Notes: a model not told the origin generated them from the letters alone. A stretch of 64,000 nucleotides of DNA from Bacteroidaceae bacterium (GCA_017464815.1 JAFTYI010000008.1:124001-188000), one strand, 5' to 3'; positions 16,864 through 26,197 are shown, counted from the stretch's first letter. Numbers and translations are program-made.

Positions 16864-18024
16864 TTACTTTCTGTCTTTGAATTCGCGGATGGCTTCCTGC
16901 ACATCCATTTTCGCATCGCCACGGAAGGCAACCACGAATGCGCCCTTGAATTGTTTTTCCAACTGGCGTTTGAGGCGGAGGATTTCGTTGTAGTCCTCGG
17001 TTTCGCCAGTGGTGTATTTGTACAATCCGTTTTCAGTATAATAACTCGCTTTCACGCCTTTTAGTTTACTGCTACGGGCAGGAAGTTTGGCCGACGTGCT
17101 CAGCAGTTGCACTTTGAAGACGGGGCGCTGCTTCTGTCCCTTGGTGGCTTTTGCCTCCTTTGTGGAGGGGGCGGGCTCAATCCCCGACTGATTTGCCTTC
17201 ACTCCCCGACTGATGTCACTTGAAGGCCTGACTGATGCCGTCCCTTCTTTGGTGTGGGTCTTCTTGTAATCCAAGAAAGCCCTGTAGATGCTCCGGCTAA
17301 GGGCCTCCACCCCTTTCTTACTGTTCAGATAAGTCTCTTCATCCGGTGTGGAGATGTATCCCAACTCGACCAGCACACTGGGCATCGAGGTGGCTCGCAA
17401 TACTAGGAAACCTGCCTGATGCACCCCTTTGTCAACGCGCTTGGCGTGAGACTTGAACTGGCCCTGTATCAGCTTGGCGAACGAGACGCTCTGCTCCATA
17501 TACTTGTCCTGCATGAACTCAAACATGATGTAGCTCTCGGCCGAGTTGGGATTGAATCCCGCATAGCGCTCCTGATAGTTGTCCTCCACGAGGATGACGG
17601 AGTTTTCGCGCTTGGCCACCTCCAGATTTTCGTTGGCACGGGCCATACCCAGTGTGTACGTCTCCGTCCCTCGGGCAATGCGTCCCTTAGGCAAGGCATT
17701 GGTGTGGATGGAGATGAAGAGGTCGGCCTTGGCATCGTTGGCAATCTTGGCACGCCGGTCGAGCGAGACAAACACGTCGGTACTACGGGTGTAGATGACG
17801 CGCGTGTTCGCGCAATTCTCCTTTATCAGATTGCCGAGGGCCAATGCCACATTCAAGTTGATGTTCTTTTCCTTTGCTTTCTTGCCCACGGCGCCGGGGT
17901 CTTTTCCACCATGCCCGGCATCGATGACGACAACAAAGTCTTCGCCCGCAGCCATGCTGCACACGGGCAACACCAGCCATAGGCATATCCATAACAAGTG
18001 TCGGATAACGGCTTTTGTATGCAT
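16864..18024 (-). CDS. N-acetylmuramoyl-L-alanine amidase (Amidase_3) with C-terminal SPOR-like region
   Basis: 386 aa from ATG 18024; an upstream ATG at 18054 would add ten residues ahead of a normal signal peptide (LLWICLWLVLPVCSMAAGE). The Amidase_3 domain (about 30-250) has the zinc-site segments VVVIDAGHGGKDPGA, FISIHTNAL and VLVELGYIS. The C-terminal part (about 300-386: FKVQLLSTSAKLPARS, YKYTTGETEDYNEILRLKRQ) looks like a SPOR-type peptidoglycan-binding domain. It cleaves the peptide from murein glycan strands, likely at division. A TATTTTTG box lies at 18051-18044. Confidence 0.92.
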   Translation of the reverse strand: MHTKAVIRHLLWICLWLVLPVCSMAAGEDFVVVIDAGHGGKDPGAVGKKAKEKNINLNVALALGNLIKENCANTRVIYTRSTDVFVSLDRRAKIANDAKADLFISIHTNALPKGRIARGTETYTLGMARANENLEVAKRENSVILVEDNYQERYAGFNPNSAESYIMFEFMQDKYMEQSVSFAKLIQGQFKSHAKRVDKGVHQAGFLVLRATSMPSVLVELGYISTPDEETYLNSKKGVEALSRSIYRAFLDYKKTHTKEGTASVRPSSDISRGVKANQSGIEPAPSTKEAKATKGQKQRPVFKVQLLSTSAKLPARSSKLKGVKASYYTENGLYKYTTGETEDYNEILRLKRQLEKQFKGAFVVAFRGDAKMDVQEAIREFKDRK

Positions 18025-18043
18025 ACTCAAAGGAAACACGATG

Positions 18044-18051
18044 CAAAAATA
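18044..18051 (-). promoter_or_regulatory. -7 box of the amidase gene
   Basis: Minus-strand TATTTTTG fits TAnnTTTG and lies 20 bp ahead of ATG 18024. No clear -33 TTTG is seen. Confidence 0.4.
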
Positions 18052-18156
18052 CAATTTTCTGACAAGAAACTGAAAGAAAGCACCAAGTTTTCAGCCAATC
18101 CAGACAAAAGAATCGACGTTTTGACCCTTCGTGCCCGCGAAAATGAGTTTTATTTG

Positions 18157-18164
18157 TAACTTTG
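18157..18164 (+). promoter_or_regulatory. -7 box of the BASS transporter gene
   Basis: TAACTTTG fits TAnnTTTG, 32 bp before ATG 18197. The -33 box is not clear. Confidence 0.45.
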
Positions 18165-18196
18165 CACCCTCAATTCATCGACAATCAAGAACGACC

Positions 18197-19150
18197 ATGT
18201 TACAATTCCTCAAGAACTGGACAATGCCCATAGCCATGCTGGTGGGTGCATCCGTCTACCTGCTGTTTGCCCGCCTCCCCTTGTTGGCTCCTATCAAGCC
18301 AGTGGTGCACACGACGGTCTCCTTCCTCACCCCCACGCTGATATTCGTCATGCTTTTCCTCACCTTCTGCAAGGTGTCGGTGCGCGAGCTTCGTCCCCGG
18401 CGCTGGCATTTGTGGCTCATCCTATTCCAACTGGCCAGTTGCTTGCTCATGGCCGCTCTGTTGCTCTGGTTTCCCTCCCTTTCGTGCCGGGTGCCTGTCC
18501 AAGCAGCCATGGTGTGTTTCATTTGTCCCACGGCAACGGCTGCGGCCGTCATCACGGGCAAGTTGGGCGGAAATGCATCGAGCCTGACCACCTACACCAT
18601 CCTCTCCAATCTCGTCACGGCCATCGTCGTCCCCATCCTCTTCCCCTTGGTGGAGCCACACGAGGGGCTGACCTTCTGGCCCGCTTGTTGGATGATACTC
18701 GGCAAGGTGTTTCCTTTGCTCATTTGTCCGTTCATTGCAGCCATGCTGGTGAGGGCATTCCTTCCCAAGCTGAAGGAGTTGATTGCCACTTGGCGCGACT
18801 TGGCTTTCTACCTGTGGAGCATTGCACTGGCCATCGTGGTGGGACAAACCATACGCTCCATCGTCAATAGCCAAGCCGACGGGCTCACCCTGCTAGCCAT
18901 CGGAGGAGCAGGCCTCATCACCTGCATCGTGCAATTCGGGATGGGAAAACTGATTGGCGGACACTACAACGACCGCATCAGTGGCGGACAGGCCCTCGGA
19001 CAGAAGAACACCGTGTTCGCCATCTGGATGGCTTATACCTACCTGACGCCCCTCTCCTCCTTAGGCCCCGGCTCCTACGTCTTGTGGCAAAACATGTTCA
19101 ACAGTTGGCAACTATGGCGCAAACGGGTAAAGGATGCTGAGGCAATTTAA
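18197..19150 (+). CDS. bile acid:sodium symporter (BASS/SBF) family transporter
   Basis: 317 aa starting MLQFLKNWTMPIAM. An upstream ATG at 18131 lies before the -7 box at 18157 and is rejected. About nine to ten hydrophobic helices are visible, with the family-typical CPTATAAAVITGKLGGN segment and GQALGQKNTVFAIWM near the C-terminus, which corresponds to the crossover region of SBF-like carriers. The substrate in gut Bacteroidetes is not predictable from sequence; candidates are organic anions such as pantoate, pyruvate-like acids or bile acids. Single gene between the amidase and pta. Confidence 0.85.
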   Translation: MLQFLKNWTMPIAMLVGASVYLLFARLPLLAPIKPVVHTTVSFLTPTLIFVMLFLTFCKVSVRELRPRRWHLWLILFQLASCLLMAALLLWFPSLSCRVPVQAAMVCFICPTATAAAVITGKLGGNASSLTTYTILSNLVTAIVVPILFPLVEPHEGLTFWPACWMILGKVFPLLICPFIAAMLVRAFLPKLKELIATWRDLAFYLWSIALAIVVGQTIRSIVNSQADGLTLLAIGGAGLITCIVQFGMGKLIGGHYNDRISGGQALGQKNTVFAIWMAYTYLTPLSSLGPGSYVLWQNMFNSWQLWRKRVKDAEAI

Positions 19151-19304
19151 TCATAAGACTGAAGGCCCCTCATCCTTGCTTAAATTCATGCCTGAATCTG
19201 CTTTCTACCCTACCTGAAAAATATTTTTCTCCTACCTAAAAGAAATATTTTCCTAATTGGAGAAAAAAAATCGGCATTTGTAATGCAGATATTACAAAAT
19301 GTAG

Positions 19305-19312
19305 TATTTTTG
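19305..19312 (+). promoter_or_regulatory. -7 box of pta
   Basis: TATTTTTG fits TAnnTTTG. TTTG at 19277-19280 could be the -33 box, but the 24-nt spacer is longer than usual. The predicted RNA start near 19320 leaves a 40-nt leader. Confidence 0.45.
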
Positions 19313-19360
19313 CAGAAGAATACTCGTATAAATAATTCCAATATTAAATACACACTCGTT

Positions 19361-20368
19361 ATGGACTTAATCAGCGAAATCGTTGCACGTGCAAAAGCCA
19401 ACAAGCAACGCATCGTTCTTCCCGAAGGAACTGAAGAACGTACCCTCAAAGCTGCCGACCAGGTGCTGGCCGACGGAGTAGCAGAACTTATCCTCATCGG
19501 TAATCCTGCAGAAATCAAGGCATTGGCCGACAAGTTCGGATTGGCCAACATCGACAAAGCCACCATCATCGACCCCGAAAACCACCCGAAGCAGGAGGAA
19601 TATGCACAACTGTTGTGCGAACTCCGTAAGAAGAAGGGAATGACCATCGAAGAGGCTCGCAAGCTGGTGCTCGACCCGCTCTATCTGGGTTGCCTCATCA
19701 TCAAGGCCGGCGATGCCGACGGTCAGTTGGCTGGCGCACGCAACACCACCGGAAACGTGTTGCGCCCTGCATTGCAAATCATCAAGACCTCACCGGGCAT
19801 CACTTGTGTATCAGGTGCCATGCTGATGGTGACACAGACTCCCCAATACGGCGAGAATGGTGTGCTCGTTGTAGGCGACGTGGCCGTAACCCCCATGCCG
19901 GACGCCGCACAACTTTCACAGATTGCCGTCTGCACGGCACAAACCGCTAAGGCTGTTGCCGGATTCGAAGATCCGCGCGTGGCCATGCTCAGCTTCTCTA
20001 CCAAAGGTTCGGCCAAACACGAAGTGGTTGACAAGGTGACCGAAGCACTTGCCTTGGCCAAGGAGCTGGCTCCCGAACTGAAGATTGACGGTGAACTGCA
20101 AGCCGACGCCGCCCTCGTCCCCTCAGTAGGAAGCAGCAAGGCACCGGGTAGCGAAATTGCCGGCAAAGCAAATGTCCTCGTATTCCCCAATCTCGAAGTG
20201 GGCAACATCGCCTATAAGTTGGTTCAGCGCTTAGGCAACGCCGACGCCATCGGCCCCATCCTCCAAGGTATCGCACGCCCCGTGAACGACCTGTCACGCG
20301 GATGCTCCGTAGAGGATGTGTACAAGATGGTAGCCATCACTGCTAATCAGGCCATCGCCGCGAAATAA
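19361..20368 (+). CDS. pta: phosphate acetyltransferase
   Basis: 335 aa, short single-domain form (PTA/PTB domain only). Start MDLISEIVARAKANKQRIVLP was chosen because the longer reading frame starts upstream of the promoter box. Family motifs include DPLYLGCLIIKAGDADGQLAGA, SGAMLMVTQTP, RVAMLSFSTKGSAKH, and NVLVFPNLEVGNIAYKLVQR split by turns. It converts acetyl-CoA and phosphate to acetyl-phosphate, feeding AckA encoded 122 bp downstream, the acetate-producing ATP step of fermentation. Confidence 0.97.
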   Translation: MDLISEIVARAKANKQRIVLPEGTEERTLKAADQVLADGVAELILIGNPAEIKALADKFGLANIDKATIIDPENHPKQEEYAQLLCELRKKKGMTIEEARKLVLDPLYLGCLIIKAGDADGQLAGARNTTGNVLRPALQIIKTSPGITCVSGAMLMVTQTPQYGENGVLVVGDVAVTPMPDAAQLSQIAVCTAQTAKAVAGFEDPRVAMLSFSTKGSAKHEVVDKVTEALALAKELAPELKIDGELQADAALVPSVGSSKAPGSEIAGKANVLVFPNLEVGNIAYKLVQRLGNADAIGPILQGIARPVNDLSRGCSVEDVYKMVAITANQAIAAK

Positions 20369-20383
20369 TCATTAGAAATTATC

Positions 20384-20459
20384 AGGCACGGATTACATGG
20401 ATTACACAGATGTAAAAAAATGTAATACAAAAACCGTGTAATCCGTGCAATCCGTGCCT
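20384..20459. repeat. palindromic element, family B copy 1 (between pta and ackA)
   Basis: Arms AGGCACGGATTACATGGATT and AATCCGTGCAATCCGTGCCT enclose a short A-rich centre. The element fills most of the pta-ackA gap, so a large hairpin would form in the operon mRNA. Other members lie at 21872-21992, 61740-61825 and 62857-62920 (half). Confidence 0.8.
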
Positions 20460-20490
20460 AAAACAACATAAATAATTTGTAATTGTAATC

Positions 20491-21687
20491 ATGAAAATAT
20501 TAGTATTGAACTGTGGAAGTTCATCCATCAAATACAAGCTCTTTGAGATGGAAACCAAGGAGGTGCTCGCTCAAGGAGGAATCGAAAAAATCGGCCTCAC
20601 CGGCTCATTTCTGAAACTGACTCTCCCCAATGGCGAGAAGAAGATTCTGGAGAAGGACATCCCCGAGCACACCGTGGGCGTTGAGTTCATCTTCCAGACA
20701 CTGACCCATGCAGAATACGGCGCCCTCAAGTCACTCGACGAACTGGATGCCGTAGGCCACCGCATGGTACACGGCGGCGAACGCTTCAGCCAATCAGTCA
20801 TCTTGAACAAGGAGGTATTGGATGCCTTCACCGCTTGCAACGACCTGGCTCCCCTGCACAACCCCGCCAACTTGAAGGGCGTGAACGCCGTATCGGCTCT
20901 GCTCCCCAACATCCCGCAGGTGGGTGTGTTCGACACAGCCTTCCACCAAACCATGCCTGCCCATGCCTACATGTACGCCGTTCCTTATGAACTCTACGAG
21001 AAGTATGGCGTGCGCCGCTATGGTTTCCACGGAACCTCTCACCGCTACGTGTCTCAGCGTGTGTGTGAATACCTCGGCATACCCGCTGAAGGCAGCCGCA
21101 TCATCACCTGTCACGTAGGCAACGGTGGCTCCATCTCAGCCGTAAAGGATGGCAAGTGCATCGACACCACAATGGGTCTCACTCCGCTGGAAGGCCTGAT
21201 GATGGGAACCCGCTCGGGCGACATCGACGGAGGCGCCGTCACCTTCATCATGGAAAAGGAGGGACTGAACGCCACAGGCATCTCCAACCTGTTGAACAAG
21301 AAGTCGGGTGTGTTGGGCATCTCAGGTGTGTCATCCGACATGCGCGAAGTGTCAGCTGCCGCTGCTGAAGGCAACCCGCGTGCCCGATTGGCCCTCGACA
21401 TGTACTTCTATCGCATCAAGAAATACATCGGCGCCTACGCAGCTGCTATGGGTGGCGTGGATGTCATCCTCTTCACTGGTGGTGTGGGCGAGAATCAGGC
21501 AGATTGCCGCGAAACAGCCTGCTCAGGCCTTGAGTACATGGGTGTGAAGATTGACCACGATGTCAACAACGCCACCCGCGGCGAAGAGGCCGTCATCTCA
21601 GCCGCCGACTCCAAAGTAAAGGTAGTTGTCATCCCCACCGACGAAGAGATGATGATTGCATCCGACACAATGAGTTTGCTCAAGTAA
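20491..21687 (+). CDS. ackA: acetate kinase
   Basis: 398 aa, normal length. Conserved segments: VLNCGSSSIKYKLFE at the N-terminus, GHRMVHGGERF, FDTAFHQTMP, GVRRYGFHGTSHRYVS, CHVGNGGSISAV, MGTRSGDIDGG, and FTGGVGENQA near the C-terminus. It makes ATP and acetate from acetyl-phosphate. It is placed after pta in the usual operon order. Downstream a GAGGGCT/AGCCCTC hairpin with T-run, which is part of repeat element A1, can terminate the transcript. Confidence 0.98.
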   Translation: MKILVLNCGSSSIKYKLFEMETKEVLAQGGIEKIGLTGSFLKLTLPNGEKKILEKDIPEHTVGVEFIFQTLTHAEYGALKSLDELDAVGHRMVHGGERFSQSVILNKEVLDAFTACNDLAPLHNPANLKGVNAVSALLPNIPQVGVFDTAFHQTMPAHAYMYAVPYELYEKYGVRRYGFHGTSHRYVSQRVCEYLGIPAEGSRIITCHVGNGGSISAVKDGKCIDTTMGLTPLEGLMMGTRSGDIDGGAVTFIMEKEGLNATGISNLLNKKSGVLGISGVSSDMREVSAAAAEGNPRARLALDMYFYRIKKYIGAYAAAMGGVDVILFTGGVGENQADCRETACSGLEYMGVKIDHDVNNATRGEEAVISAADSKVKVVVIPTDEEMMIASDTMSLLK

Positions 21688-21708
21688 TATAGCAGATTTT
21701 AAGAGAAA

Positions 21709-21863
21709 GAGGGCTGTATCAAAAAAGCCCTCTTTTCATTTTTTAGACGCGGATGACGCGGATGACGCGGATGACGCAGATAAATTATAACCTATCATCG
21801 GGTATAATAATCACGAAAAATCCGCGTCATCCACGTCTAAAAAGTTAATTTTGACACACCCTC
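21709..21863. repeat. palindromic element, family A copy 1
   Basis: The left end reads GGGCTGTATCAAAAAAGCCC followed by TCTTTTCATTTTTTAGACGC. The core has tandem GGATGACGC units, and the right end is GCGTCATCCACGTCTAAAAA then GTTAATTTTGACACACCCTC. The left end contains GAGGGCT...AGCCCTCTTTT, a ready-made intrinsic terminator for ackA. Confidence 0.8.
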
Positions 21864-21871
21864 TTTCTTTT

Positions 21872-21992
21872 TTAGGCACAGATTGCACGGTTCTTTTATA
21901 AACGATGGCTGTTGGCGATGGCCATAGCCATAGTGGCGAAGCGAATCGCCATAGTTAAATTATCCGTGTTAACCTGCGTAATCCGTGCCTAA
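21872..21992. repeat. palindromic element, family B copy 2 with a shared 56-bp core
   Basis: Outer arms TTAGGCACAGATT and AATCCGTGCCTAA enclose the core at 21903-21958 (CGATGGCTGTTGGCGATGGC onward). The same 56-bp core, with two mismatches, is inside family A copy 3 (45937-45992). The space to the HTCS-like gene end at 22048 holds nothing else. Confidence 0.75.
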
Positions 21993-22047
21993 GTTATATC
22001 CGAGGACACGAACCTTTTCCCTTTACATCACTTACAAGTGTCCGATG

Positions 22048-25000
22048 TCACTTATGCGCCTCCTGATAAGCAGAGGGGGACATGCCGTAGACTTCGAAGA
22101 AGTATTTGGAGAAATAGCGGGGGGTGTTGAATCCTACCTGATAGGCCACTTCGGAGATGTGGTAGCGGGAATCCTTGAGCATCTCTGCTGCCCGCTTCAG
22201 ACGAATGGAACGGATAAATTCAACGGGGGTCTTTCCGCAAGCGGCCATCAGATTCTTGTAGAGATGCGCCCGGCTCATACACATCTGACGAGCCATCTCC
22301 TCCACAGTAAGGTCAGGACGGGAGATATTCTCTTCAACATAGCGGGTAGCATCCACAATCAGCTGCTCTTCAACCGTGAGCGGAGTCTGCTCCATGGCTG
22401 CCGTCAATGCCTCAACAGCCTGTTCGTCGTCACCGGCCAACAACAATTGCAGACGCTTCTGGAGATGCTCCCTCGTCACCGGCTTCACCAGGCAGACGTC
22501 GTCCATGCCGATGGCTTCCAGCTCATCTTTCATCTGGCGGGTGATAAGCAACACCACGGGTATGTCGGCCGTGTCGGGGTCGGCCTTCAGACGGTGACAC
22601 AGGAAATAGGTCTCCGACTCAATGGAAGAGGCACTGAGGACTACCACATCGGGGCGCTGTTCCGTAATCTTCTCCCAAGCTGCCTCGGCATCAGTGGAGG
22701 GCATCACCTTGAATACATTCGACAAGCAGTCATTGATGTAGGCCAGATATTCCGCATTTTCATCCGCTGCCACCACTACAGGAAGTTTCACCTCTGTGGG
22801 AGCTGCCTCCACGAGCGACGGGGCTTCAACCTCTGCATCTTCGTCCCCTGTAGCAAGCGGCTCGCCGCCCAACGCAAGCAGAGACTCATCGGCCAACAAC
22901 TCCTTTTTGATGCGTAAGCGCTCGTTCCGCTTCCATGTGCGCAAAAACATCCAGAGCAACAAGGCCAACACCGCCACATAAATGAGAACAGCCCACGTGG
23001 TGGTCCAGAAGGGACCCGTCACGACAATCTGCAGATGCGACGTCTCGTTGCTGCTGTATCCGTCGCCATTGACAGCCTTCACCTTCAGCACATATTTGCC
23101 TGGTGAAAGGTTGGTGAAGGTGACGCCGTTGCGCAACGGGACACAGTCGTGCCAATCCTCGTCGAATCCCTCCAGCTTATACTGGAAGCGGGTCTTCCCG
23201 GGCATACTGAAATCATCGGAACCGAACATGACGGTAAACGAAGGATGGGCATGAGTGAGATACACCTGTCCGTCGTGGGTCAGCGCCTTGGGCATGACGA
23301 CGGTGCCGTTCACCTCTTCCCTGACCTTCACCTCATGGTCGAGCACACGCAGGCTCGAGAATATCACCTTCGGCAACTTCTTGTTATAGACAATCTCATT
23401 GGGATGGAACACATTCATACCATGCGTTCCGCCCATAGCCACCTCTCCCTCCGGTGTCACCCAGATGGAGCGCTGATTGAACTCATAGCCTTGCAGACCG
23501 TCATTCTCGCTGTAGGTATAGATGCGGTAGATGTAGTCGGTCCCTGTATCGTTCTTCTCGACCACGATGTTACAGATTCCTCCGGCCGTACTGGCCCACA
23601 CCGACTCGGTGCCACTGCATCCCACACCCAACACCACGGCATTGGACAATCCCTCATTGGCCCCTATCACGCTCAGGCGGTCGGTCTTCGTGTCATAGAT
23701 GTTCACTCCATCCCGTGTGGCAATCCACCAGAGTCCCCGATGGTCCTCCACCACATGGTTCACATAAGGGCTGGTATAGGGAGTATTTCCCTCCTGCGTA
23801 CCGCTGTAGGAGGTGATTGTATTCTTCTCAAAGTCCAACACGGCCACGCCCCCCGTGGTACCCATCAACAGGTTGCGGTCGCGCGTAAGCTCCAATGAAT
23901 TGATTCGGTCAGTCGGAAGTCCGGTTCTGGCGGTCGTGTAGACCCTTATCTTTCCGGTGCGCACATCCAGGCGCTGCAAGCCAGCTCCCAACGTGGCAAT
24001 CCACAGATAACCGCGCTCATCCTCCAACAGGTCGGTGATGACGTTGGTGGCAGGTGCCGGGTTGGCATCCGCCGTCAGAATCTGATAGTTGGTAACCACC
24101 TTCCCTGCCGACTGCACGCGGAAGATGAGTCCCCTGTTCGTCGCAGCCCACAAGGCCCCTTCGCGACCGGCATAAAGGGAGAAAATCTCATGCTTGCTCA
24201 AGTCCACACCCGTTGTACGCAGGGAAGCAATCTCCCGCGTCTGAGGATTGTAGCTGAGGATTCCGTGCTTGCTGGTTCCCAACCAATAGGAACCCTTTCC
24301 GTTAGGCGCAATGGCGGTCACGTCCACCCTCACGTCCGTGTGGAATTTGAACATGCTTCCCGAATAGTAGGCCAATCCGCTTTTGGCAGCACCGGCCCAC
24401 ACCACATCCTTCTCGGGCGACACGTAAAGGGTGCGCATGGAGTTATGCTTCAACGAGCGGGCGTCGGTCTCCGAAGCCCGTTCCCACTTGACGCTCTTCG
24501 CTTGTGGGTCGACAATCAACAGGCCATGGTGGCGGGTAGCCAGCCACAACACACCGTCCTTGTCCTGCCCCATTCCCATCACTCCGTTGTCAATCTCCGG
24601 GTCATCGGGCAATCCCCATTGCGCGGTCAGTGCCGACATCGAGTGAATCCACTTGTTCTGCCTCTTGTTATAGATGCGCACCCCCGGGATGCTGTACACC
24701 CACACATTCTCGTTTCTGTCCACAAAGGCCGAATATTCATGCTTGCGCATCCCCAGCTTGTTGGGCAGATAATCGTTCTGCCACGCAATGCGGCGCAAGT
24801 CACCGTTCACACACACGAGCAGACCACTGTTATAGACCAACAGCGTGCCCTCTTCACACTCCGTTATGCAAGAGATGGTCCCCACGGGCAACATGCCCGC
24901 TCCCTCACCCTGTTCAAAGGGGAAAAGCAGCTTTTGCGCCACGTTGTACCAGTAGCATCCCTTGCCTGCCACATAGAACCAAAAGTCGCCCTTCTTGTCG

Positions 25001-25410
25001 ACAAACACCGAAGTAGGCTCCTCGGCCAATCCATACTGGAAGATGTGCTGACGGATATCGCGATCGAAATCATCCGTTTCGGGATGATAGATGGCAAAGC
25101 CCACAGAGGTCTCAATCCACAAGAGCCCCGCAGCATCCTCGCGTATGCTGCGCACATAGCTGTCCGGCAACGAGCGCGTGTCATTCATGTCGTTGCGATA
25201 CACCTTCATCTGACACCCATCGTAGCGATTGAGCCCCGACGATGTGCCAAACCACATGTAACCGCGCGAATCCTGGAAGATGGCATTGATTTGACTATTT
25301 GACAAGCCCTCATCGGCTTCGATGTGGCGGAACATATACTCCCTGGCCACTCCTGCCAACGACACGAGCAAGAGAGAGAGGGACAAGAACAAGTTTCTGA
25401 TATTTATCAT
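22048..25410 (-). CDS. hybrid two-component-like regulator lacking the kinase domains
   Basis: 1120 aa. A signal peptide is followed by a large periplasmic sensor of Reg_prop beta-propeller repeats (for example GLSNSQINAIFQDSRGYMWF, LEDERGYLWIATLGAGLQRL), a Y_Y_Y domain (about 710-795), and one membrane helix (about 803-824). Classical HTCS proteins continue with HisKA and HATPase_c; here only about 50 residues separate the helix from a receiver-like domain (875-990). That receiver has Ser926 where the phosphorylated Asp should be (PDVVVLSASS), though acidic D883/E884 and Lys976 (LVKPV) remain. An AraC-type DNA-binding domain (about 1020-1120, ISEVAYQVGFNTPRYFSKYF) follows. The protein probably signals by conformation rather than phosphate (inference). 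Target unknown. Confidence 0.85.
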   Translation of the reverse strand: MINIRNLFLSLSLLLVSLAGVAREYMFRHIEADEGLSNSQINAIFQDSRGYMWFGTSSGLNRYDGCQMKVYRNDMNDTRSLPDSYVRSIREDAAGLLWIETSVGFAIYHPETDDFDRDIRQHIFQYGLAEEPTSVFVDKKGDFWFYVAGKGCYWYNVAQKLLFPFEQGEGAGMLPVGTISCITECEEGTLLVYNSGLLVCVNGDLRRIAWQNDYLPNKLGMRKHEYSAFVDRNENVWVYSIPGVRIYNKRQNKWIHSMSALTAQWGLPDDPEIDNGVMGMGQDKDGVLWLATRHHGLLIVDPQAKSVKWERASETDARSLKHNSMRTLYVSPEKDVVWAGAAKSGLAYYSGSMFKFHTDVRVDVTAIAPNGKGSYWLGTSKHGILSYNPQTREIASLRTTGVDLSKHEIFSLYAGREGALWAATNRGLIFRVQSAGKVVTNYQILTADANPAPATNVITDLLEDERGYLWIATLGAGLQRLDVRTGKIRVYTTARTGLPTDRINSLELTRDRNLLMGTTGGVAVLDFEKNTITSYSGTQEGNTPYTSPYVNHVVEDHRGLWWIATRDGVNIYDTKTDRLSVIGANEGLSNAVVLGVGCSGTESVWASTAGGICNIVVEKNDTGTDYIYRIYTYSENDGLQGYEFNQRSIWVTPEGEVAMGGTHGMNVFHPNEIVYNKKLPKVIFSSLRVLDHEVKVREEVNGTVVMPKALTHDGQVYLTHAHPSFTVMFGSDDFSMPGKTRFQYKLEGFDEDWHDCVPLRNGVTFTNLSPGKYVLKVKAVNGDGYSSNETSHLQIVVTGPFWTTTWAVLIYVAVLALLLWMFLRTWKRNERLRIKKELLADESLLALGGEPLATGDEDAEVEAPSLVEAAPTEVKLPVVVAADENAEYLAYINDCLSNVFKVMPSTDAEAAWEKITEQRPDVVVLSASSIESETYFLCHRLKADPDTADIPVVLLITRQMKDELEAIGMDDVCLVKPVTREHLQKRLQLLLAGDDEQAVEALTAAMEQTPLTVEEQLIVDATRYVEENISRPDLTVEEMARQMCMSRAHLYKNLMAACGKTPVEFIRSIRLKRAAEMLKDSRYHISEVAYQVGFNTPRYFSKYFFEVYGMSPSAYQEAHK

Positions 25411-25834
25411 AATTCTTATGGCATACTGATTTTAGAGGCTACAAAGGAAATAAAAAAAAGGGAGATAGACAAAGATTCCCCCCTCTTTTCTCCGTTTTTT
25501 GAAGCAAAGCTGAAAGATAGGGATGTTAAGCGCGGAAGATTTAAATCTTAAGCGCTTAACATTAGTATCTTCCAGCCTCGTCGAACGTATGATTGGTTGG
25601 TGAGTTTGCGAGTTGGTAAATTTGTGAGTTTGTGAGTTCACCACTTCACTATACTGCTTTCGCCTTCATACTATATTCGTTGCGCCCTCATACTATATAC
25701 CTTCAACACCCCCCTTCACAGCCTTCACACCCTTGTAATCCACTGACCCACAACCGCTTTCTGTGAAGGCACACCCATTCACGACCCTTCACAGCCTTCA
25801 CAAACATCTCACTTTGTCATCTTTTCAGAAAATC

Positions 25835-26023
25835 TTGGGAGATTCTATAAATTAGCTTGTGAGGATTTGCTTCGGATTTTTGAGGATTTTTCTTTTTGTC
25901 TACGAAGATTCGTAGCGGGCTACGTATCAAGGAGACAAAAAGAAAAAGACCAAAAAGACAAGCAAAGCACCAAGCAAAAATCGAATCCAAACAAAGATAA
26001 CACTAATTTAGAGAATCTCCCAA
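25835..26023. repeat. 189-bp imperfect palindrome (MITE-like)
   Basis: Ends TTGGGAGATTC and GAATCTCCCAA are exact inverted repeats. Pairing resumes inside as CTATAAATTAG versus CTAATTTAGAG and TTTTTCTTTTTGTCT versus AGACAAAAAGAAAAA near the centre. No reading frame is present. Confidence 0.7.
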
Positions 26024-26124
26024 ACGTATGAAATGTTGCATCGCCCGATTTTTATATGTATGACCCGTTGGCGGAATTATTAGTTTACAAGGATGCAACG
26101 AATATACTAAGGGGACAAAGTTAT

Positions 26125-26179
26125 GGAGTATGGAAGTCCAAGCGTGGAGTATGGAAGTGCACGTCTTGAGTATGGAACT
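26125..26179. repeat. three tandem 21-22-bp units
   Basis: GGAGTATGGAAGT at 26125 and 26146 and TGAGTATGGAACT at 26167, spaced 21 bp. They lie just past the end of the DUF3791 gene (26198). Role unknown. Confidence 0.65.
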
Positions 26180-26197
26180 CCGTCGGAGCTTTAATAA

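Larger units (their letters stand above)
25411..26197. other. long gene-free space with repeats
   Basis: About 790 bp with no credible gene. It holds a hairpin (25525-25560, GTTAAGCGC/GCGCTTAAC with inner AGATTTAAATCT), two copies of CCTTCACAGCCTTCACA (about 25713 and 25785), a 189-bp imperfect palindrome (25835-26023) and three GGAGTATGGAAGT-like units (26125-26179). Short reading frames here are low-complexity repeats. Confidence 0.6.

Noticed and set aside
24190-25302. 370-aa plus-strand reading frame
   Set aside because: It is antisense to the regulator gene, rich in His/Arg/Pro as expected of a shadow frame, and has no recognisable domain.
22048-25410. Sequencing frameshift as the cause of the missing kinase
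   Set aside because: The frame is open and continuous through membrane helix, receiver and AraC domain, with no kinase motifs in other frames nearby.
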